A stretch of DNA of 64,000 nt, taken from contig NZ_VXKS01000015.1 of assembly GCF_008711525.1 (NCBI RefSeq), positions 1 to 64,000 on the forward strand, given 5' to 3'. A program made the translations under genes and the position numbers. Below are positions 7,919 to 16,567 of the stretch, piece by piece. The DNA comes from Cysteiniphilum sp. JM-1. GTDB lineage: Bacteria > Pseudomonadota > Gammaproteobacteria > Francisellales > Francisellaceae. Positions within the stretch are counted from its first letter, which is position 1. Each line of letters opens with the position of its first letter. Under the pieces are notes generated by a model. It was given only the letters and a program-made list of their open reading frames with translations. It was not told where the DNA came from and did not search any database.

Positions 7919-9397
7919 ATGGAAAGCAATAAAGAAAGCACTAAAGTAAAACATTTGGTCATGGTCAGTAATACGCCTGGTGTAAAGGTCATTAAAAATG
8001 AAAAAGAAAATGAAAAAGTAATTGATTTTGATTTATCACTGAAGCAGATGGAAGGATACCTTAAAGCAAAGTTGACAGGGCTTGAAGAACCATTGGGAAA
8101 TGAGCTAAATAAGCTGACTTTTTTTTATGAATTTAATGGTGGTGATCCTGGTGTTGGGCAAGCGCTTAAAGATCTATCTGGTAAAATTTTAGAAGATGTA
8201 TTACATCAAAAAAAGATAAATAAGTTATCTAATAATATATCAATATACTTTATATGCACTGATAAAGAGCAGTGTCAGGCAATATTATCACTTCACAAAA
8301 CTAAAACGCCTAGAATCAACTATGATGTGTTGCGTAACAATGTTTTAGATGATATTGGGTTTCAAAAATATATTGAGAGTCATATCAATCAAGGCGAAGA
8401 TGTGCGAGTTCAATTTCAGGACTGTGATAATGGGACTAGTAGAATTTTTGACATCAAAGATTACAAACCTGAATTGAAGAGGCTTACTAAGAAGGAAATA
8501 ACTATTTTTGACTATTTCAATAATGACTTAATGACTTCTTTTGGCGTGCTGCCTAGTGAACTTCTCGATGAGGATGGTTGTTTTAGAGTTGAAATCCCTG
8601 AAATTGAGTTAATGATGGGCAAAAAAGATGTGGTATCGACTTGTGAGAAATATTTGCTCAATGTTATAAATGTAAATCGTGTGCGAGGTCAGAATGGGAT
8701 GATTGACTACCCTCAAGAGCCAAATTTGCTTGTTCAAGGAAAGCTACTTGTAGGCGTCAATCGAGCGCGATTTATATCCAAACCTGATGGTAAAAAAGAG
8801 GGTATGGGGCTATTGAGTGATATTTTTCATAAGCAAATATGCCAAACAGCAAAATTTAAACTAGAACCGGGTGATGGAAAAAAAGTACCTAGCATAGAGG
8901 TATATGAAGTAGATAAAGACAAATTAGCTAGAGTTATAGCGGGAAAAACAGCAGATGATGATAATTTTTGCATCCATCGGACATGCTCAAGTTCCTATAT
9001 TACGTCTTTTGGGAATTGGATAAAAAAAGATCTTGAAAATTCTAATTTGAAACCATTTACGCAAGTAGATAATAGTATTATAGAAACTAGGTCTAAAGAA
9101 GTATTGAGTTTAAACAATGGAAAGATTAATACTAAATGGCTCGATTCAAACTATCCAGATTACTCTGCATTTTGTGATGTAGACAATGGGCGATTAAATA
9201 TAAAAGTAAAAGATGCAACAGATAAAGAGACTGAATATTATAAAAGCTATAAAGATAGTAATATAAATGCCCTTAAAGTTTGGCTCTTTTATAAAGCAAC
9301 AACAAAAAACAAGGATGCTCAGAATAAAAAATCACAATTACTCTTTGTGAAACAAGATTCAGCACCTGGGACTAATCAAGAAAAAAGTAATAATTAG
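7919..9397 (+). CDS. Candidate effector, unknown function
   Basis: A 492-residue, hydrophilic, Lys/Asp/Glu-rich protein with no signal peptide or membrane segment. I recognise no domain. It opens the icmV-dotA operon and is divergent from dotF, sharing the 17-bp element at 7844. An operon-first position beside secretion genes, a soluble Lys-rich composition and a disordered polar tail (QDSAPGTNQEKSNN) suggest a Dot/Icm substrate, but this is inference. More than one cysteine-rich patch is visible (for example CIHRTCSSSY near residue 354). It ends 23 bp before the icmV start. Confidence 0.75.
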   Translation: MESNKESTKVKHLVMVSNTPGVKVIKNEKENEKVIDFDLSLKQMEGYLKAKLTGLEEPLGNELNKLTFFYEFNGGDPGVGQALKDLSGKILEDVLHQKKINKLSNNISIYFICTDKEQCQAILSLHKTKTPRINYDVLRNNVLDDIGFQKYIESHINQGEDVRVQFQDCDNGTSRIFDIKDYKPELKRLTKKEITIFDYFNNDLMTSFGVLPSELLDEDGCFRVEIPEIELMMGKKDVVSTCEKYLLNVINVNRVRGQNGMIDYPQEPNLLVQGKLLVGVNRARFISKPDGKKEGMGLLSDIFHKQICQTAKFKLEPGDGKKVPSIEVYEVDKDKLARVIAGKTADDDNFCIHRTCSSSYITSFGNWIKKDLENSNLKPFTQVDNSIIETRSKEVLSLNNGKINTKWLDSNYPDYSAFCDVDNGRLNIKVKDATDKETEYYKSYKDSNINALKVWLFYKATTKNKDAQNKKSQLLFVKQDSAPGTNQEKSNN

Positions 9398-9420
9398 AGA
9401 GCAAATGGTAATTGATAGAT

Positions 9421-9843
9421 ATGGCTAGAATATTTAAAAAAACCATCAAAACACTTAAAAATGCAAGCAGTATTGATACGATACGCTCACAGCAAAGCTT
9501 TTTAAAAACGCTATTTTCCTTATTGTTTGCGATTAATAGAAAATATAAGCCTTATGACTTTGCTGAACTTGAGTCGATTGGGATCGATCAGCACAAGATC
9601 ATAGAAAATATGAAAACCTTCAAGATGATGGTGCGTATTTTTCTTAGCTTTTTGGTATTGGCAATATTGTATGTACTGTATGCACTTTTTTGCCATTACT
9701 ATCGTAGTGCACTTATTGGACTTGCATTGGCATTTATTTTCCTCGCGCAAGCGTTTAAATATCATTTTTGGCTAACACAGTTAAGATCACAAAAACTTGG
9801 TATGAGTCTAAAAGAATGGATGAAAAGTACTAAGAGACATTAA
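9421..9843 (+). CDS. icmV: IcmV inner-membrane protein (system 1)
   Basis: About 140 residues. The basic N-terminus MARIFKKTIKTLKNAS is followed by two adjacent membrane helices at about residues 65-85 and 92-110, then FKYHFWLTQLRSQKLGMSLKEW. That last segment is the conserved IcmV ending (xxHFWLxQIRxRKLGxxxxEW). IcmV is required for Dot/Icm function and is encoded with dotA in Legionella, the same order as here (dotA starts 18 bp later). A TTG three codons upstream (9412) is an alternative start; ATG at 9421 is preferred. Confidence 0.88.
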   Translation: MARIFKKTIKTLKNASSIDTIRSQQSFLKTLFSLLFAINRKYKPYDFAELESIGIDQHKIIENMKTFKMMVRIFLSFLVLAILYVLYALFCHYYRSALIGLALAFIFLAQAFKYHFWLTQLRSQKLGMSLKEWMKSTKRH

Positions 9844-9861
9844 AAAAATGCAGGTAAGCAA

Positions 9862-12800
9862 ATGTTAGGATTTATTTCGGCAGACTACTCAGTAACACAT
9901 GTTTTAAATAGCATATTTCCATCGATAGATCATTTTTTTGATCAACAAAATAACTATGCCTTATCTGAATTATTTAAGAATTTTAATACAGGGCTATTAG
10001 CCATATCCTTTGTTATTTATGCATTTATTGTTGTTGTTGGTACGATTAACTCAGCAAAGGATGGCGAGTTTCTGGGGCGGAATTGGCATTCTTATTGGAT
10101 TCCTTTGCGTGTTGTATTTGGCTCAATTGCAGCAATTCCTTTGAAATCCGGCTTTTGCTTTGCGCAATATTTAATTATGACGATGGTGTTGTTTGGCGTG
10201 CAGTTTGCTGATTATGTATGGATAAATACTTATACACATATTCAGTCGGATCATTTAGTGGCGTCAGAGGACTATCAGGTTAGAAAAGAGATTAGAGATA
10301 ATCTGGGACTTTATATGCTCACGCGCTTTATTCAACAAAGCGCATTGGGTTTTGATGCTAAACCTGATCAAAAAACGCATCAGCTATCAGTGGATATCAA
10401 TATTAATCAGCCTGTATCAGCAATTACAGCTGATGCAGCGAAGGAAAATACAGCAGGGACAAATAATACGGCGTTATCATCATTAGCATATGTGCTTATC
10501 CCGCAATCAGACGATACAAGCTCAGAGCAGCTTGAAGTACGTAAATACCTGCTACAAAATGTAACTCGTTGGGCATATTTTACAGTGAATAATGGTGAGG
10601 TGAACAATCAGGTTATGGAGGATGGTGTTAATCATGCCTATTCAGCCATTAATTATCACCAGACAGCTATTCAAAGTATCAATTTTAGTGGGATTGCAAC
10701 GATAGCAATTCCTCAGGCGCTAAGTAATCAAACACAGCAGCAGGACTCTATATCGAATTTGCAAGCATTGATCACTGACATTACCCAAGGTCAAGGAGTG
10801 GGAGATCTTAATAAAATATTGAGTTATAGTGTTAATGAGCAATTATCAGCAGATGATATGAGCCTTAAAAACTTAGCTGATGATATTGCTATAGGCTTGT
10901 CAAAGCCATTAGGTAATCAATCAGCAGATGATTGGTTTAATACCAAAGAAGGGATTAACAAAAGCTTACCTAATGATTTTATTAAAAGCAGTAGCAACAA
11001 TCAGGATGCAATGTCTTTATCGGAGCAGCAAAAGCTTTTAAACTCAACAAGTGATGATATTTGGCAAGGCAATGGTGGTGCGGTAATACCTGGTTGGTGG
11101 AATGCGGATTTAAATTATTTTAATATTGATAAAAATTTAACGAGTAATTTACGTTCTTTATATAAGTTACTAGACCAGTTAAACACTGGATTTTCATCCT
11201 ATGAAGACAATAATATGCGCGTGCAAATCAACAAATTAAGCTTAGACTATGTTGTTAATAATATTGATTTGCTAGATGCCAATGATGCGACGCTTAGTGG
11301 TTTAGTCTCTTCCGATAAAATTACAGGAAAGCCTGGGGATCCTATTAGCGCGAATATTCCTAAAGGACATGATTTAGATCTTAATTTTAATGTTAATATG
11401 CAATCTGCACGTAATTTATTTAAATCAGTTGTCGATAACGCTAAGCTATCAGACGCAGAGGCACAGCAATTAAAGCGCGAGATCGATTATTATTTTACTA
11501 ATAGTATGACAATGAACTATATGAAATATATTTACGTATTTGCCACATTGTTAAGTTCACAATCTGCTCAAACTCAAGATGTTAATTTTGCCATTAAAGA
11601 TCTTAAAGCGTTGATTAATTTGTTTGCCTTTTTTGAAAAAAACCAAGTTGATTTTGGCGTGGATAATCATGGTGCTGATAGCGCTGCAGTTGGTTCTGAA
11701 TCTGAACAAATGCTTGCAAGTTTATTCAGTCATGTACTACCCGATCAAGAGTCCGCGCAACAAGCAGGAATTGATACCAGTTTACTTGCGCAAATTTATC
11801 AATTTGGTAAAGATCAAGATGGTAAGACGTCATTGTTTAGCGCAATGCAACAGATTCAGTCTCTTGGGTTTAGTGTGATCCAAAACTCGATTGATACCTT
11901 AACAAAAGTATCGACAGAATATAGCAACAAGCTCAATATGCTTTATGAAGAAGCGAACAAAAACTTCAGTGCTGATTATGAGGCAATTAATAATGATAGT
12001 ATGACTGCAGCAGCCAAAAGTTTTATCCCTATCGCTAATGCTTTTGCTGTAGGTGACTTGGCTCGAGATGGTGCGAAATTTGCCTATGATTCAGCACAAG
12101 CAGCATTAAAGCTAGCATTGCTTGGCAAGAATTTAATGTGGTTGCCATTGCTATTATTTGTTGTCACCACCTTGCTTGGTATCGCGATTACTTTTTGTAT
12201 TGCTATTCCCATGGCGCCATTTCTATTGTTTTGGGCAGGAAAAATTGCGTGGCTTTTATTAGTGATTGAAGCGATGGTGGCAGCACCAATCGTTGCAATT
12301 GGCATTATTTATCCAGAGGGTCATGAGGTATTTGGTAAAGCAGAGCCTGCGATTCAGATCGTACTTAATCTTATGTTAAGACCGGTGTTTATGGTGATGG
12401 GGCTTATTGCGGGGATCGTGTTAACCGGACTAGTTGTCTATATCTCAGCCGATGCATTTAAGGTGGTGGCAAATACCATTATTAATATGTTGCCTTCGAC
12501 AGGCGGCAATAATGCGCCGATGATGGCGAAGGGTAGCATTGCCTGCTTACTAATCTTTATGTATGGCTCGTTTTTATCACTGGGTTTTATGAAGTGTTTT
12601 TCATTGATTTATTTGCTACCTGATAAAGTGTTGCAATGGATTGGTGGAGGTGCCGGTGAGAAAGCTGGTGAGCAAGATCTACAGCAGTTGACGTCAGGCT
12701 TGCAGCAAAATACCCAAGCTGGCGCGCAAGCAGCAGGGCAAACAACGCAAGAAGGTATTCAAGCACAGAAAGATATAACGAGCAAACAGGAAGATGTTTC

Positions 12801-12909
12801 AATGAATAAAAATAGAATGGATGCAGATGCTGCAAAAGCAAGAAATGAGCAGATGGCTAAAGATATATCAGGCACAGCCAAAGATGCCGCAAAAGCGTTA
12901 TTAATGTAG
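9862..12909 (+). CDS. dotA: DotA polytopic membrane protein (system 1)
   Basis: A 1015-residue protein, close to Legionella DotA (1048). Membrane segments cluster at the N-terminus (about 50-75 and 100-125, including FIVVVGTINSAKDGEFLGRNW), then comes a long polar periplasmic region (about 130-720), and a C-terminal group of four or five helices (about 755-930). The ending is Gln/Ala-rich and polar. The motif GRNWHSYWIPLRVVFG is a DotA signature. DotA is an inner-membrane protein that can be shed to the medium. It lies in an icmV-dotA operon and is the only DotA in the window; the following gene has a TAGGAG site overlapping its stop codon. Confidence 0.95.
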   Translation: MLGFISADYSVTHVLNSIFPSIDHFFDQQNNYALSELFKNFNTGLLAISFVIYAFIVVVGTINSAKDGEFLGRNWHSYWIPLRVVFGSIAAIPLKSGFCFAQYLIMTMVLFGVQFADYVWINTYTHIQSDHLVASEDYQVRKEIRDNLGLYMLTRFIQQSALGFDAKPDQKTHQLSVDININQPVSAITADAAKENTAGTNNTALSSLAYVLIPQSDDTSSEQLEVRKYLLQNVTRWAYFTVNNGEVNNQVMEDGVNHAYSAINYHQTAIQSINFSGIATIAIPQALSNQTQQQDSISNLQALITDITQGQGVGDLNKILSYSVNEQLSADDMSLKNLADDIAIGLSKPLGNQSADDWFNTKEGINKSLPNDFIKSSSNNQDAMSLSEQQKLLNSTSDDIWQGNGGAVIPGWWNADLNYFNIDKNLTSNLRSLYKLLDQLNTGFSSYEDNNMRVQINKLSLDYVVNNIDLLDANDATLSGLVSSDKITGKPGDPISANIPKGHDLDLNFNVNMQSARNLFKSVVDNAKLSDAEAQQLKREIDYYFTNSMTMNYMKYIYVFATLLSSQSAQTQDVNFAIKDLKALINLFAFFEKNQVDFGVDNHGADSAAVGSESEQMLASLFSHVLPDQESAQQAGIDTSLLAQIYQFGKDQDGKTSLFSAMQQIQSLGFSVIQNSIDTLTKVSTEYSNKLNMLYEEANKNFSADYEAINNDSMTAAAKSFIPIANAFAVGDLARDGAKFAYDSAQAALKLALLGKNLMWLPLLLFVVTTLLGIAITFCIAIPMAPFLLFWAGKIAWLLLVIEAMVAAPIVAIGIIYPEGHEVFGKAEPAIQIVLNLMLRPVFMVMGLIAGIVLTGLVVYISADAFKVVANTIINMLPSTGGNNAPMMAKGSIACLLIFMYGSFLSLGFMKCFSLIYLLPDKVLQWIGGGAGEKAGEQDLQQLTSGLQQNTQAGAQAAGQTTQEGIQAQKDITSKQEDVSMNKNRMDADAAKARNEQMAKDISGTAKDAAKALLM

Positions 12910-12919
12910 GAGATCTATT

Positions 12920-13780
12920 ATGTTCTTTTTAAAATATTGTTCGATTCTTATTCAAGAGCTATTTGGCTTTTTTCAAAAAGTGTTTCTACTATTACTTTAT
13001 TTGTTGTTATTGGTGGAGTGTAGTTATAGTTATATGTTAGCTAGCGGTATCAAATCATGGAGCATTTTTATAGATCATAAGAACATTACAAATATTGATA
13101 TTGATTTGTCACATACTAAAGGTCACTTGTATAAGAAAGATGAGTTTACCTATCATGATGGGGGAACATCAGAGAATTATGATTTTAGTGTGACAATTAA
13201 CAAGATATATCAAATACCTTTGAAGTATTATTACATTACTGATGATACCCCTTATCATTCAAATTCACAGAATATAGATATTGATGGTGATAAAATTCCA
13301 TATGGTGCAAAATATATCCATGGTGACGATTATGATACTTTGATATTTAAAAATGGTTCCTGGTTTAGGTTAGATGGAGGGGGAAAGGATGATGGTCATC
13401 AATTTGTTTACTTCCATTTTCATACGGGGGAGGTAACAATTTATGGGTTAGGGTTTCAGCCATCTATTGTCGGTATACCCCAAGGGACTAATAACTCATT
13501 GACTGTAGCACCGGGAGATTACACGGTGACAGATAATGCGACTTCAAGTAAATGTGTTATCTCAAGTGACCCTAATGCAAAAACGGATGGGGATAATATA
13601 TTTTGGCAGCCAACAATTAGTTGCACAGGCAATCTAGGATATGTCTTTCGTTATTTACCTGCTAAAAGTACTTCAAACCCAGAGGATTATGCAAAATATA
13701 TGTTAATCCTAGGTTATGTCGGTGACTCAAATAAAATGGCGATACCTTGGATTAGCCAAGGTACAACCAGTATATATTAA
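12920..13780 (+). CDS. Exported protein of unknown function in the dotA operon
   Basis: A 286-residue protein with a strongly hydrophobic N-terminal segment (VFLLLLYLLLLVECSYSY, about 21-38) that looks like a signal peptide or anchor, possibly cut after SYS. The rest is soluble and rich in Asp, Tyr and Gly, likely mostly beta strand, with two cysteines near 209 and 231 that could bridge. The fragment VAPGDYTVTDNATSSKCVI resembles bacterial lectin-like or anchor domains but I assign no family. A good AGGAG ribosome site follows the dotA stop. A periplasmic or surface role alongside DotA (IcmX-like in position, not in sequence) is possible. Confidence 0.7.
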   Translation: MFFLKYCSILIQELFGFFQKVFLLLLYLLLLVECSYSYMLASGIKSWSIFIDHKNITNIDIDLSHTKGHLYKKDEFTYHDGGTSENYDFSVTINKIYQIPLKYYYITDDTPYHSNSQNIDIDGDKIPYGAKYIHGDDYDTLIFKNGSWFRLDGGGKDDGHQFVYFHFHTGEVTIYGLGFQPSIVGIPQGTNNSLTVAPGDYTVTDNATSSKCVISSDPNAKTDGDNIFWQPTISCTGNLGYVFRYLPAKSTSNPEDYAKYMLILGYVGDSNKMAIPWISQGTTSIY

Positions 13781-13841
13781 TAGCTCATTCCAACTGAAAT
13801 TATATATTTATCAAAAAGTAAAAAATAAAAAGGGCACTATT

Positions 13842-14426
13842 ATGGAAAGTCAAAAACAAAACCAAGGTAATAACAAAGAGCGTAAATGGAAAGAATTAGA
13901 AGAGAAATTAAAAAAACTATATCAAGATAATGCTGATATAAATATTCCAAAAAAGGAGGATGAAAAGAGGGTTGATCAAGCAGCCCAAAACTTTATAAAT
14001 ACATATAAATATCTTTTTGTTGATCAAGGGGAAAAGCTAAATAAGTTCGGTGTTAATTTAATTGAAGCACTAGAGATGAGCGATCCATCTGAGAAAGCTC
14101 AGAAGATTGAAGACTTTATAACGGAAAAAAAGAATCGTAGCGACGAGCTTAAAAATAATTATCAAACAAAAAGTGATAACCTGATTGCAGGATTAGGCAG
14201 GACTGAGTATGCAACAAGTGTTGCTTTTATTGCTTGCCTTATGCTTATTGCTAAAATTCGATATAAGAATAATCCAGACAATAAGAAACTTTTTGAGCAA
14301 AATTTTAAAGAATTTAAAGACTTTTTTAAAAAGGTTGACAAGACAACGTTTAACTCTATAGCGATATTCCAGCAATATCAACAGAAGCAAGAACGAAAGC
14401 AGGAATATAACTTTCGTCGAGACTAG
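13842..14426 (+). CDS. Small hydrophilic protein, candidate effector
   Basis: A 194-residue, highly charged, helical protein starting MESQKQNQGNNKERKWKEL. Coiled-coil tendency is strong in residues 12-35 and 60-110. One moderately hydrophobic stretch lies near 120-140 (TEYATSVAFIACLMLIAKIR) and the tail is very polar (QQKQERKQEYNFRRD). The frame is open back to 13716, but that would overlap the previous gene; ATG 13842 with an AAAAGGG site fits better. No known family. Its position between dotA and dotM suggests a cargo or accessory protein. Confidence 0.65.
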   Translation: MESQKQNQGNNKERKWKELEEKLKKLYQDNADINIPKKEDEKRVDQAAQNFINTYKYLFVDQGEKLNKFGVNLIEALEMSDPSEKAQKIEDFITEKKNRSDELKNNYQTKSDNLIAGLGRTEYATSVAFIACLMLIAKIRYKNNPDNKKLFEQNFKEFKDFFKKVDKTTFNSIAIFQQYQQKQERKQEYNFRRD

Positions 14427-14454
14427 AATTAAAAATACGGGAGTATGTATAACT

Positions 14455-15516
14455 ATGCCAGCAAATAATGAAAATACCGAGAGCTCGGCATTAGCACCGA
14501 TCTATGTGATCGGTGGCTTGATGCTATTAGCTGTTATCTTGTATGGACTTTTTCATATTCAGATTATACGTATTGTGTTTTCCGTTAAATTGTTTGAGTT
14601 GCAAGGGATTAAGCTGTTTGCAAAGGATTATCAATTGTTGTACAACTGGGCAAAAGAAACACTGCTGAGCACCGTGACATTCACCGATTTACAGTACTTA
14701 GCGATAGATGTTGGTAATATCTTGAAATGGCCAATGGCGCTTTTGGGTATTGTCTTAGCGGTGGTTTATTATTATTGGCATCCACGTCGACGCTATAACA
14801 CTAACTATAGTGTCAGTAGCTTGATGCGCAAAGCGGTGTCATTTTTTCCGTTTGTGAAACCGGTGTTAGATCAATCCTTGCAAAAGCAGAGCTTGACAAA
14901 AGGTCAATGGGCAATGGCACTTAAGCCAAAAGAGTTTATTGAAATCAAGGCATTAAGATCAGATCAAGGGCAGTTTGATTTTGCTAAAGCTCAGTTGGTG
15001 TTAACGCAACAATTAGGACAGCGCTGGCAAAGTTATAATGATTTAAATTTAGTTCAAAAAACCTTATTCACCCTATTTGCGCTTAATGTCACGGGGAAAG
15101 TCAAACAGGCAGAAACGCTACTAAAATTAGCAAGTAATAGTTATGCGACTACTTCAGATAAATCGACATTAAAAGCCTTAGATAAAGCAGTAGCATCATA
15201 TCATCCGGAGTTGCATCTTGATCACACGGTGATTTTGATTACACAAAGGCATGGTTATATCGCGAGTGTTTTATGCGGCTTATTGGCAAAGGCACGTCAA
15301 GGTGGTATTTTGCCGTCATCTTACTTTTTGTGGTTGAAAGCACAAGATAGAACACTTTGGTATATTCTCAATAGTTTAGGGCGTAGTGTCTCTTATGTTG
15401 AAGGGGCTGCAGCCTTTGAACATTATCATGTTGAGGTCAAGGTCAAAGAGGCAATCGCTATACCCATGATTGATAATGCGATCAATGCATTAGCCAAAGT
15501 CTGTAGTGAGGAGTGA
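14455..15516 (+). CDS. dotM: DotM/IcmP coupling-complex protein (system 1)
   Basis: A 353-residue protein with membrane segments at about 13-33 (APIYVIGGLMLLAVILYGLF) and about 85-105, then a cytoplasmic domain. The pieces FFPFVKPVLDQS, KGQWAMALKPKEF and the C-terminal SSYFLWLKAQDRTLWYILNSLGRSV with VEGAAAFEHY are strongly DotM-like. DotM pairs with DotL and recognises acidic Glu-rich signals on effectors. The paralogue at 54023 shares the same blocks. The gene is followed 3 bp later by dotN, the conserved pairing. Confidence 0.93.
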   Translation: MPANNENTESSALAPIYVIGGLMLLAVILYGLFHIQIIRIVFSVKLFELQGIKLFAKDYQLLYNWAKETLLSTVTFTDLQYLAIDVGNILKWPMALLGIVLAVVYYYWHPRRRYNTNYSVSSLMRKAVSFFPFVKPVLDQSLQKQSLTKGQWAMALKPKEFIEIKALRSDQGQFDFAKAQLVLTQQLGQRWQSYNDLNLVQKTLFTLFALNVTGKVKQAETLLKLASNSYATTSDKSTLKALDKAVASYHPELHLDHTVILITQRHGYIASVLCGLLAKARQGGILPSSYFLWLKAQDRTLWYILNSLGRSVSYVEGAAAFEHYHVEVKVKEAIAIPMIDNAINALAKVCSEE

Positions 15517-15519
15517 TCT

Positions 15520-16056
15520 ATGCGATTAAATGAGTTGACTTTGCAGAATATCGCAGGTAGTTACGTACATTTTATATCAAGGCAAACCGATGAAAAGTAT
15601 CAAGTCTTGCGCCTTAAAACCTTAACACAGACTTCGCATTGCCAATATTGTGGCTTTAGTCCATCAACAAAAGATCTTGACAGCATGCAGATCGTCAATA
15701 TTGATGGTGATTATAGTCATAATCAACGTAGTAACTTTGCATTGGCATGCTCTTTATGTGCAAACTACTTGTTATTGGATCAATATCCGACTGAATATGT
15801 TGGCGAGGATAGGATGATCTATCTGCCTGAGTTGACGCAACAACAATTACAGGCGTTATACCATGCGATTGTGCAAAACGATTTAGTGAATGATCAAAAT
15901 GAAATTTATGCAGAGTTAATGGATCGAGCTGAGTATCTTGAGCAATGTTATGGTGTCGGACTTAGCAATCCAGGCATTTTTAAATTTTTGCTTATTACAC
16001 CACATCGGCAACAACATTGGATATCTGCAGTACGTTGGTTGCCTCAATTGACGTGA
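15520..16056 (+). CDS. dotN: DotN/IcmJ zinc-binding coupling-complex protein (system 1)
   Basis: A 178-residue cytosolic protein with a four-cysteine zinc site, CQYC (41-44) and CSLC (77-80), the ligands of DotN/IcmJ, which binds the DotL tail. Other conserved pieces are FALACSLCANYLLLDQYP, MIYLPELTQQQLQALYHAI and GVGLSNPGIFKFLL. It is slightly shorter than Legionella IcmJ (208). Start ATG at 15520 lies 3 bp after the dotM stop with a GAGGAG site inside the dotM end. The paralogue at 56249 keeps both CxxC pairs. The 200 bp after it hold no gene I can support. Confidence 0.92.
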   Translation: MRLNELTLQNIAGSYVHFISRQTDEKYQVLRLKTLTQTSHCQYCGFSPSTKDLDSMQIVNIDGDYSHNQRSNFALACSLCANYLLLDQYPTEYVGEDRMIYLPELTQQQLQALYHAIVQNDLVNDQNEIYAELMDRAEYLEQCYGVGLSNPGIFKFLLITPHRQQHWISAVRWLPQLT

Positions 16057-16257
16057 ATAACTTGCTTGCATCATTAAAATACCCTGTAGTAGACTTGATG
16101 CCGATTCATATCCAATCATATGAAATAGAACGTCAGGGAAATGAAACGTAAGGAATTTGGCTAAAATGGTTTGAATGCGCAGAGAGTCATTAAGGCTTAC
16201 CCTATGTAGCGGCGAGTTGAGATAAAAAATGAAAAAGATGAAAAGAGGACCATTTAA

Positions 16258-16566
16258 ATGTTAGTAACAACTGTCGGTTGGATCGCAACCGTTATTACCG
16301 TAATTTATACGTTATTCGGTTTGCCAATGCAAATACGGACAAATTTTAAACGTAAATCAGCAGAGGGTTTGTCTTTGCTGCTTTTTTGTTTTTTATTTCT
16401 AACTTTTTTGTCATGGGTTTTTTATGGTGGATTAAAAAGTGATTACTTTATCGTTGTGCCTAATGGATTAGGTGCATTTTTTGCATTTATCGTACTTGGA
16501 CAAATCATTCTGTACTCAAAGCGTCAAGAAGTCGAAAGCTCAAAAAAAGAGAGGTCAAAGGAATAA
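16258..16566 (+). CDS. SemiSWEET-type sugar transporter (PQ-loop)
   Basis: A 102-residue protein with three membrane helices at about 3-23, 38-58 and 65-88. Between helices 1 and 2 is the PQ-loop-like LPMQIRTNFKRKSAEGLS. This is the size and layout of bacterial SemiSWEETs, which dimerise to move sugars passively. The stop codon is one base before the ATG of the polyol dehydrogenase, so the two are probably co-translated, suggesting uptake of the dehydrogenase substrate. The tail is charged (KRQEVESSKKERSKE). Confidence 0.85.
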   Translation: MLVTTVGWIATVITVIYTLFGLPMQIRTNFKRKSAEGLSLLLFCFLFLTFLSWVFYGGLKSDYFIVVPNGLGAFFAFIVLGQIILYSKRQEVESSKKERSKE

Positions 16567-16567
16567 A

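Noticed and set aside
12587-12841. 84-codon minus-strand open frame inside dotA
   Set aside because: Opposite-strand shadow of an obvious gene with no family resemblance; similar shadows (such as 28931-29251, 51276-51572 and 49177-49545) were rejected for the same reason.
13716-13841. Upstream extension of the 13842 gene
   Set aside because: It overlaps the 12920 gene; the ATG at 13842 has a better ribosome site and starts a hydrophilic protein.
16472-16567. Upstream extension of the polyol dehydrogenase
   Set aside because: It lies in a second frame of the SemiSWEET gene; family alignment and spacing support 16568.
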